A DNA stretch of 35,338 bases from Candidatus Avimicrobium faecavium (GTDB lineage Bacteria; Bacillota; Clostridia; Oscillospirales; Ruminococcaceae). The notes under the pieces are model-generated. The model saw nothing but the letters and a program-made list of their open reading frames with translations, was not told the origin of the DNA and searched no databases. Within the stretch, counting starts at the first letter, position 1, and every line of letters begins with the position of its first letter. The DNA is taken from NCBI GenBank assembly GCA_904419105.1, contig CAJFQR010000003.1, positions 1-35,338 of the forward strand, in the 5' to 3' direction. This document shows positions 28,783 through 35,338 of this stretch, piece by piece. A program made the position numbers and the translations under genes.

Positions 28783-28810
28783 ATTATACCCCCCCCCGGC
28801 ACTTTGTCAA
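28783..28810 (-). promoter_or_regulatory. Promoter of the secreted protein gene: TTGACA-16-TATAAT with a G9 homopolymer in the spacer
   Basis: -35 28810-28805; spacer AAGTGCCGGGGGGGGG 28804-28789; -10 28788-28783; A/T-rich UP-like sequence upstream. Confidence 0.85.
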
Positions 28811-29059
28811 CCCCTCTTTGATATTTTTTTGTAATTTTTCTGTAATTTCTCCGTCTGCGGCGGACTTTTTTGCCGGGTTTGCGGTCTGTTCCTGCATTTT
28901 GCAGCGGATTCGGCTGTTTCTGCGCCCCGATTTGCCGCGATCCCTGCATTTTTCTGCCCGGCTCCGACCCCTCTGTCATTCCCCAACCGGTGGAAAAGTG
29001 GATTTCCCCCGGTGGAAAACCCCGGATACCCCCGCCCGCAAATTTTTTTCAAAAAGCCC

Positions 29060-29088
29060 TTGACAAAGAACATATTTTCGGATACAAT
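29060..29088 (+). promoter_or_regulatory. Near-consensus sigma-A promoter (TTGACA-17-TACAAT) with no downstream + strand CDS
   Basis: -35 29060-29065, spacer 29066-29082, -10 29083-29088. Confidence 0.65.
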
Positions 29089-29125
29089 GGAACTTGTAGG
29101 GAATATTTGTTCGCTACCGCCCGAT

Positions 29126-29151
29126 AAAAAACGCCCGGGCCGGCCGGGCGT
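29126..29151 (-). terminator. Terminator downstream of the YcxB-like gene (hairpin usable on both strands)
   Basis: AAAAAACGCCCGGgccggCCGGGCGT. Confidence 0.7.
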
Positions 29152-29169
29152 CACTCTGTTTGTTTGGTT

Positions 29170-29709
29170 TTACCAGCGGTGCACGGTAAAGCGCTTTCCC
29201 ATGTGGTCGATGGCCAGGGCGCGGATGGTATCCGCCTGCTCGGCGGTGAGCTGCCCCTTGTCGATGGCCAGGGCCTGGGTCTCCCGCACATAGAAGAGGA
29301 AGGCCTTCCCGATCTCATGCCCCTCCCGGAGCTTGATCCAGTGGAAGCCGGCCTCGCCGCTCTCCACCCGGGTGGTGATGCCCTCGTCGTCGATGATGAG
29401 GGTATGGCTCTGGCCGATGGTGGTGTTCTTCATCTCGGCGACCTTTTTCACCTGCCACTCGGTGAGCCCCACCATGAGAAACGGCAGGAACAGAAGGGCC
29501 ACGCAGAGGTAGAAGGTGAACTGCCCGAACACGAACTGATCCACCGTATAGTAACCCAGCAGCTTGGATACCACCACAGCGATGGCCACCAGATAGCCCA
29601 GGATCCCCAGCGGCAGGGTGGTCTTTTTCCGGCGGAACACCTGGAAATAGGCCATCTCCCGGTAGAGCTCCCGGGTGATGGTGGTATGCACTTCTACGCG
29701 TCGTTCCAT
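29170..29709 (-). CDS. YcxB-like membrane protein
   Basis: 179 aa, two TM segments followed by HTLIIDDEGITTRVESGEAGFHWIKLREGHEIGKAFLFYV. Confidence 0.65.
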   Translation of the reverse strand: MERRVEVHTTITRELYREMAYFQVFRRKKTTLPLGILGYLVAIAVVVSKLLGYYTVDQFVFGQFTFYLCVALLFLPFLMVGLTEWQVKKVAEMKNTTIGQSHTLIIDDEGITTRVESGEAGFHWIKLREGHEIGKAFLFYVRETQALAIDKGQLTAEQADTIRALAIDHMGKRFTVHRW

Positions 29710-29735
29710 AGTCTACTGCCTCCGTTGGGGAAAGA

Positions 29736-31556
29736 TCACTTCTTGTTGATGGTCTTCATGCGCTGGGAGTTGGAGAGGATCCGCTTGCGGATGCGCAGGT
29801 TCTCCGGGGTGACCTCCAGCAGCTCGTCCTCGCCGATAAACTCCATGCACTCCTCCAGGCTCATGCGCTTGTAGGGGGTCAGCCGCAGGGCCTCGTCGGA
29901 ACCGGAGGCCCGCATGTTGGAGACATGCTTCTTCTTGCAGACATTGACCGCCATATCGTCCCCCTTCGGGTTGGAGCCCACCACCATGCCCTCATACACC
30001 TGGGTGCCCGGCCCGATGAACAGGGTGCCGCGCTCCTGGGCGTTGTAGAGGCCGTAGGTCACCGCCTCGCCGGTCTCAAAGGCGATCAGCGAACCCACAT
30101 GCCGGGTGGGAATCTCCCCCTTATAGGGCTGGTAGCTGTCAAAGACGGCGTTCATGATGCCCTCGCCCTTGGTATCGGTGAGGAACTCGCTCCGGTAGCC
30201 GAACAGGCCACGGGACGGGATCAGGAACTCCAGGCGCATCCGGCTGCCGGAAGGCGCCATGTGCACCAGCTCCGCCTTGCGGGCGCCGAGCTTCTCCATC
30301 ACCGAGCCGACGGCCCCTTCCGGCACATCGATGAGCACCCGCTCCACCGGCTCGAGCTTTTCGCCGTTCTCCCCGGTGTGGAAGAGCACATGCGGGGTGG
30401 ACACCTGGAACTCATACCCCTCCCGGCGCATCGTCTCGATGAGGATGGACAGGTGCATCTCACCGCGTCCCGCTACCAGGAAGCTCTCGCTGCTCTCCCC
30501 GTCGGAGACCCGCAGCGACACATCCTTGAGCAGCTCCCGGTAGAGCCTGTCCCGCAGATGCCGGGAGGTGACGAACTTGCCCTCTCTGCCGGCGAAGGGG
30601 GAGTTGTTCACCGAGAAGGTCATCTCCACGGTGGGCTCGCTGATCTTGACGAAGGGCAGCGGCTCAGCGGCGGCCGGGTCACAGAGGGTATCGCCGATGG
30701 TGATGTTCTCGATGCCGGACAGGGTGACGATGTCGCCCATCCTGGCCTCGTCGCAGGCCACCCGGTTGAGGCCCTCGATCTGGTAGAGGTTGACCACCTT
30801 GCCGGTGTAGGGGGCGTGAGAGCCGTGGTACTCACAGATGGTCACCGTCTGCCCCATGCGGATGCTGCCCCGCTCCACCCGGCCGATGGCGATCCGGCCG
30901 ACATAGTCGTTGTAGTCGATGGAGGAGACCAGCAGCTGGGTCGGGCCCTCGGCGTCCCCTTCGGGGGCCGGGATCTGGTCGAGGATCTTCTCAAAGAGGA
31001 CGGTCAGGTCCTCGCCGAGGGCGTCCGGAGCCAGACCGGCCTGGCCGGTGCGCCCGGAGCAGAAGATGATCGGGCTGTCCAGCTGTTCCTCGCTGGCGTC
31101 CAGGTCGAGCAGCAGCTCCAGGCACTCGTCCACCACCTCGTAGGGGCGGGCGTCGGGGCGGTCCACCTTGTTGACCACGACGATGACCTGGTGCCCAAGC
31201 TCCAGCGCCTTGGACAGCACAAAGCGGGTCTGGGGCATCGGGCCCTCGGCGGCGTCCACCAGCAGCACGACGCCGTTCACCATCTTGAGCACCCGCTCCA
31301 CCTCGCCGCCGAAGTCGGCGTGGCCGGGGGTGTCGATGATGTTGATCTTAACGCCCTTATAGTGGGCGGAGGTGTTCTTGGCCAGGATGGTGATGCCGCG
31401 CTCCCGCTCGAGGGCGCCGCTGTCCATCACGCGGTCCTCCACCGCCTGGTTGGCGCGGAACACACCGCCCTGCTTGAGCATCTGGTCGACCAGCGTGGTC
31501 TTGCCGTGGTCGACATGGGCGATGATGGCGATATTTCTCAAATCGTTTCTAACCAA
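29736..31556 (-). CDS. typA: Translational GTPase TypA/BipA (probable TTG start at 31556)
   Basis: [63 protein letters not shown]. Confidence 0.97.
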   Translation of the reverse strand: MVRNDLRNIAIIAHVDHGKTTLVDQMLKQGGVFRANQAVEDRVMDSGALERERGITILAKNTSAHYKGVKINIIDTPGHADFGGEVERVLKMVNGVVLLVDAAEGPMPQTRFVLSKALELGHQVIVVVNKVDRPDARPYEVVDECLELLLDLDASEEQLDSPIIFCSGRTGQAGLAPDALGEDLTVLFEKILDQIPAPEGDAEGPTQLLVSSIDYNDYVGRIAIGRVERGSIRMGQTVTICEYHGSHAPYTGKVVNLYQIEGLNRVACDEARMGDIVTLSGIENITIGDTLCDPAAAEPLPFVKISEPTVEMTFSVNNSPFAGREGKFVTSRHLRDRLYRELLKDVSLRVSDGESSESFLVAGRGEMHLSILIETMRREGYEFQVSTPHVLFHTGENGEKLEPVERVLIDVPEGAVGSVMEKLGARKAELVHMAPSGSRMRLEFLIPSRGLFGYRSEFLTDTKGEGIMNAVFDSYQPYKGEIPTRHVGSLIAFETGEAVTYGLYNAQERGTLFIGPGTQVYEGMVVGSNPKGDDMAVNVCKKKHVSNMRASGSDEALRLTPYKRMSLEECMEFIGEDELLEVTPENLRIRKRILSNSQRMKTINKK

Positions 31557-31785
31557 AATATGCGTCTCCTTTTTTCTGAGCTCCCGCCGGCTCACCGGAC
31601 GGGCGATCTTTCAAGTCCCATACTGATTTATTATAGTCCTTTTTGGGGCTGTGTGGTAGTGTTCCCGCAGGGTTTTGACAAATTTTTTTGTTTTCGATAG
31701 CCGCGGCGGGGCTCCTCCGGCGGTTTTTTGGCAAGTTGCATAGAAGCGCCGGCCTCCCGCTGGGAAAGGCCCCGCCCCACCCCGC

Positions 31786-31819
31786 AAAAAAGCGTCTGCC
31801 CGGCGGGCAGACGCTTTTG
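31786..31819 (-). terminator. Rho-independent terminator after lexA
   Basis: AAGCGTCTGCCCggCGGGCAGACGCTT flanked by an A-tract. Confidence 0.85.
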
Positions 31820-31829
31820 CAGCGCGGAG

Positions 31830-32426
31830 TTATTCGTAGTTTCGCAGCACGGCGATGACCTTGCCGAGGATATCCGCCCGGTCTACGATGATCGGGGCCA
31901 TTGTGTGGTTTTCCGGCTGCAGGCGGAAGTGCCCCTCCTCCTTGTAGAAGGTCTTGACGGTGGCCTCCTCCCCGACCAGGGCCACCACGATCTCGCCGTT
32001 TTCCGCCACCGGGGTCTGCCTGGCCACGATGATGTCGCCGTCCAGGATGGCGGCCTCGACCATGCTGTCCCCCTTGACCCGCAGGGCAAACAGCTCCCGG
32101 GGGTCGTGCCGGCCGGCCACAAAGGGCACGCAGCACTCAAAGTTCTGGTCGGCCAGGATCGGCAGGCCGGCGGCCACTGTGCCGATCAGCGGCACCTGCA
32201 CCACCCGGTCGGTATCCGGACGCAGCAGGCGAATGTTGCGGTTGCGCCCGGCATCCACGGCAATGTAGCCCATCTGCTCCAGCTCCTTGATGTACTTATG
32301 GCCGGTGGAGGTGGAGCGGAAGCCCATCGCATCGCAGACCTCCCGCACCGACGGCGGCACCCCGGCGTCCACGCTCCGGGTGATGTAGTCCAGCACCTGC
32401 TTATGCTTTTCGGTAAATTCTTTCAT
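31830..32426 (-). CDS. lexA: LexA repressor
   Basis: FTEKHKQVLDYITRSVDAGVPPSVREVCDAMGFRSTSTGHKYIKEL; ALRVKGDSMVEAAILDGDIIVAR; alternative start at 32441. Confidence 0.95.
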   Translation of the reverse strand: MKEFTEKHKQVLDYITRSVDAGVPPSVREVCDAMGFRSTSTGHKYIKELEQMGYIAVDAGRNRNIRLLRPDTDRVVQVPLIGTVAAGLPILADQNFECCVPFVAGRHDPRELFALRVKGDSMVEAAILDGDIIVARQTPVAENGEIVVALVGEEATVKTFYKEEGHFRLQPENHTMAPIIVDRADILGKVIAVLRNYE

Positions 32427-32510
32427 GTCGTCACCCCACATAGGATCGAGCGGCCGAAGCCGCCGGCATCATTTATACAGATATAGTATAACAGATTCCC
32501 GCCGGAATTG

Positions 32511-32524
32511 CAAACATAAGTTCG
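32511..32524 (-). promoter_or_regulatory. LexA/SOS box upstream of lexA
   Basis: CAAACATAAGTTCG versus Gram-positive consensus CGAACNNNNGTTCG, 1 mismatch; overlaps/abuts a TTGCAA -35. Confidence 0.75.
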
Positions 32525-32862
32525 GAAATTTTTTCGTTTTTTCCGCCGATTTTTGGCGTTTTTTTACTTTAATAAAATTTCAAACAATTCGGACAGACTA
32601 TTCACAACATCTCCCTGCCATCGGGGTATAATAAGGCTGTACCCGAGAGGTGACCGCAACACCGAGGCCACAGATCGGCGGCGGGAAAGCAGCAAACAGT
32701 CCCGCTGGCCGGGCCGCCGGGTATCGTCAAACCCTCCTCAATTACAATACACCACAAACAGCGAGAAGCGACCGCCGGGATCCGGGGGCCGCTTTTCGCG
32801 TGCGGGAAAATGTGGTAGAATAGGGGTGGACCCGGCCCTGCCGGGAGAAAGGCGGGAACGCG

Positions 32863-34110
32863 ATGCACGATACGATGGAAAAGGCCCCACGGGCCATCTT
32901 AGTCGGGGTGGACACCGGCGAATACGACGCCGAGCTGAGCCTGGCGGAACTGGAGGAGCTGGCCGCCACCGCCGGTGTGGAGACGGCGGCCACCACCTTA
33001 CAAAAGCGCCCGAAGCCGGACGCCGCCACGGTGGTGGGCTCCGGCCGGCTGCAGGACATCAGGGCCAGCGCCGAGGAGCTGGAGGCCGGGCTGCTGATCT
33101 TCGACTGTGAACTCACCGGCAGCCAGACCCGCAACATCGAGGACGCCACAGGCTGCGCGGTCATCGACCGCACCACGCTGATCCTCGACATCTTTGCCCA
33201 GCGGGCCCGGTCCAGCGAGGGCCGGGTCCAGGTGGAGCTGGCCCAGCTGCGCTACCGGCTGCCCCGGCTCGCCGGTTCCAGCGAGGCCCTCTCCCGGCTC
33301 GGCGGCGGCATCGGCACCCGGGGCCCCGGCGAGACCAAGCTGGAGACCGACCGCCGGCACATCCGCTCCCGGATCCAGAAACTCGAGGAGGAGCTGGAGG
33401 AGCTGGGCCGCCGCCGGCAGCGGCAGCGCGCCCGCCGCAAAAAGGACGGGGTGCCCACGGCGGCCATTGTCGGCTACACCAATGTGGGCAAGTCCACGCT
33501 GCTCAACGCCCTCACCGACGCCGGTGTGCTGGCGGAGGACAAACTCTTCGCCACACTGGACCCGACCGCCCGGGCGCTGCTGCTGCCGGACGGCCGCTCG
33601 GTGATGCTGGTGGACACCGTCGGCCTGGTGCGGCGGCTGCCCCATCAGCTGGTGGAGGCCTTCCGCTCGACGCTGGAGGAGGCCACCGACGCCGATGTAC
33701 TTCTGCTGGTCTGCGACGCCTCCAGTCCGGAGATGGAAGAACAGCTGGAGGTCACCACCCAGCTGCTGGCCGAGCTCGGCGCCGGGGACACCCCGGTGGT
33801 CCGGGTGCTGAACAAATGCGACCTCACCCCCTGGCTTCGGGAGACCGGCCGGGAGGACACGGTGCTGCTCTCCGCCAGGGAGGGCTGGGGCCTGGACCGG
33901 CTGGTGGAGGCAGTCGCCCGGGCGCTGACCCCGACCCAGACCCGGATGACCCTGCTGCTCCCCTACGACAGGGCCGGCCTGCTGGCGGAGGTCCGCCGGG
34001 ACGGCAAGGTGTTCTCCGAGGAGTACCTGCCGGAGGGCATCCGGGCGGACGCCCTGGTGGACGAAAAGGTTGCCCATCTGGTGGCCCGCTACCGCGAGCA
34101 GGCCGAATAG
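32863..34110 (+). CDS. hflX: GTPase HflX
   Basis: 415 aa; RVQVELAQLRYRLPRL, GGIGTRGPGETKLETDRR, VGYTNVGKSTLLNALT, LVDTVGLVRRLP. Confidence 0.96.
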   Translation: MHDTMEKAPRAILVGVDTGEYDAELSLAELEELAATAGVETAATTLQKRPKPDAATVVGSGRLQDIRASAEELEAGLLIFDCELTGSQTRNIEDATGCAVIDRTTLILDIFAQRARSSEGRVQVELAQLRYRLPRLAGSSEALSRLGGGIGTRGPGETKLETDRRHIRSRIQKLEEELEELGRRRQRQRARRKKDGVPTAAIVGYTNVGKSTLLNALTDAGVLAEDKLFATLDPTARALLLPDGRSVMLVDTVGLVRRLPHQLVEAFRSTLEEATDADVLLLVCDASSPEMEEQLEVTTQLLAELGAGDTPVVRVLNKCDLTPWLRETGREDTVLLSAREGWGLDRLVEAVARALTPTQTRMTLLLPYDRAGLLAEVRRDGKVFSEEYLPEGIRADALVDEKVAHLVARYREQAE

Positions 34111-34113
34111 TCC

Positions 34114-34147
34114 AAAAAAAGACGGACCCGGCGGGGCCCGTCTTTTT
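34114..34147. terminator. Rho-independent terminator after hflX
   Basis: AAAAAAAGACGGacccggcggggCCCGTCTTTTTC. Confidence 0.8.
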
Positions 34148-34155
34148 CGATATAA

Positions 34156-34368
34156 TCAGTAGAGCGGCTGGTCGGTGCGGCGGTCCCCTTCGGCGGCGCG
34201 CACCGACAGTGCCCCCGCTATCACCGCGCCGGCGGCCAACAGTCCCAGCAGGCCCCGGCCCCGCCGGGAGGACAGGGCCGCCCCGATGAGGCACAGCCCC
34301 GCCGACAGGGCGAGCAGCCCCCGGGCGCGGGCATCCAGCGGACAGCGGGCGATACAGCGTGTTCTCAT
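34156..34368 (-). CDS. Small hypothetical membrane protein
   Basis: 70 aa ORF with two hydrophobic segments; ATGA-type overlap with the upstream ORF. Confidence 0.4.
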   Translation of the reverse strand: MRTRCIARCPLDARARGLLALSAGLCLIGAALSSRRGRGLLGLLAAGAVIAGALSVRAAEGDRRTDQPLY

Positions 34369-34922
34369 AGTCGTGAAGCTCCTTTCTCATCGGTCGTACA
34401 GGCGGGAAGCCCTTCGGCTGCCAGCCGGAAGCCGAACAGCTCCCGGAGCCATCCGGGCCAGCCGGCGGCCTCTGCGGACAGCCGCAGGAGGGTGCGCCGG
34501 CCGCAGCGGCGGTCAAACAGGGCGAACATCACCACCAGCGGGTCCGGAGACGCCAGGCTTGCGGCGATGGGCTGGCTGCGATACCGGGCCAGCGCCTCGC
34601 AGAATTCCCCGTCGGTGTGTACCGGCCGCTTTGCCGGCGGAACGGCCTCCAGCCCCTGCCAGAACCCCTCCCAGTACCCGGCGATCCCCGCCTGGGTGGC
34701 CGAGGATTCCTTCTTTCCGGCGGCCAGCAGCCAGCTGTTCACCGTCTCCCAGGAGAAGCGCCGTACCACCTTTCCGTCCAGTGCCAGCGTAAAGATGCGG
34801 CAGCCGTCCATTCCCACATAGGTGGTGCAGCCGTACCGCACCCGCCCCCGCAGGCTCGGGGCCAGCATCTCCTGCTCCAGATAGCGGCGCATCCCGCCCC
34901 AGGAGCCCAGGATCTTGGGCAT
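34365..34922 (-). CDS. SF0329 family-like protein
   Basis: 185 aa; GGMRRYLEQEMLAPSLRGRVRYGCTTYVGMDGCRIFTLALDGKVVRRFSW resembles the SF0329 family N-terminus. Confidence 0.55.
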   Translation of the reverse strand: MPKILGSWGGMRRYLEQEMLAPSLRGRVRYGCTTYVGMDGCRIFTLALDGKVVRRFSWETVNSWLLAAGKKESSATQAGIAGYWEGFWQGLEAVPPAKRPVHTDGEFCEALARYRSQPIAASLASPDPLVVMFALFDRRCGRRTLLRLSAEAAGWPGWLRELFGFRLAAEGLPACTTDEKGASRL

Positions 34923-35014
34923 CGGCGTCCCTCCTCATCTATGGCCTTTCTTCCAGCATACCGGATAGATGTGAATTTTTCCCTCTTTTTATAAAAATAA
35001 TTCGCCCAAAGACG

Positions 35015-35040
35015 AAAAAACGCCCATGCGGGCGTTTTTT
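35015..35040. terminator. Rho-independent terminator
   Basis: AAAAAACGCCCatgcGGGCGTTTTTT. Confidence 0.85.
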
Positions 35041-35043
35041 TCA

Positions 35044-35338
35044 TCAACCTCTGGCCAGCTTGACCCGGATGCGGGTGGAGATAAACTCCACTGCCAGCAC
35101 CAGGATGATGAGTCCGGCCAGAATGGCGCCGGCCTCGTTCCAGCGGTAGGCGTTCATCGCGAAGATCAGCGGCGCGCCGTAGCCGCCGGCGCCCACCAGG
35201 CCCAGCACGGTGGCGTCCCGCAGATTGATGTCAAAGCGGTAGATCGCCGTTGAGGCAAAACTGGGGATCAGCTGGGGCAGGATGCCGTAGCGCACCTTCT
35301 GGAAGGTGGTGCAGCCGGCGGCCTCCAGCGCCTCGAGG
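35044..35338 (-). CDS. phnE: Phosphonate ABC transporter permease PhnE, C-terminal part (runs off window end)
   Basis: LEALEAAGCTTFQKVRYGILPQLIPSFASTAIYRFDINLRDATVLGLVGAGGYGAPL... Confidence 0.85.
   Translation of the reverse strand, partial: LEALEAAGCTTFQKVRYGILPQLIPSFASTAIYRFDINLRDATVLGLVGAGGYGAPLIFAMNAYRWNEAGAILAGLIILVLAVEFISTRIRVKLARG

Noticed and set aside
28981-29020. Direct repeat CCGGTGGAAAA x2
   Set aside because: Only two short copies; insufficient to propose a functional element.
29925-31700. 591 aa + strand ORF opposite typA
   Set aside because: Antisense shadow of typA, no credible domain content.

Overview
This is a GC-rich Clostridia/Oscillospiraceae-like chromosomal window, mostly housekeeping genes on the minus strand. 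From start to end it holds: rubrerythrin (partial); a SAM methyltransferase; T-box-led hisS-aspS; mgsA; mrdA/mreD/mreC/mreB; maf, DUF4321-like, dut, a U32 peptidase and zapA; a lipoprotein; a flavin reductase with a HGSNAT-like membrane protein; queT with a structured leader; pyrK-pyrD-ruvX; two lipoproteins; a GNAT; a polar amino acid ABC transporter; an MBL hydrolase; an AraC regulator; a secreted NPDTG protein; a YcxB-like protein; typA; lexA; hflX; an SF0329-like protein; and a partial phnE. No rRNA, tRNA, CRISPR array or complete mobile element was recognised. The most interesting signal is around the secreted protein at about 27.6-28.7 kb. Its near-perfect sigma-A promoter (TTGACA-16-TATAAT) has a G9 homopolymer filling the 3' part of the spacer against the -10, a classic layout for slipped-strand phase variation. 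The same protein ends abruptly at a sortase-like NPDTG motif, and its stop codon lies inside a palindrome that belongs to a dense hairpin array. Other notable signals are an Asp-type T-box whose specifier loop also contains a shifted His codon, a candidate preQ1-type leader upstream of queT, a LexA box at lexA, a possible orphan small RNA with LexA-like boxes, and a Fur-like box at rubrerythrin. All functional calls come from reading the sequence and recalling families; no database search was run.
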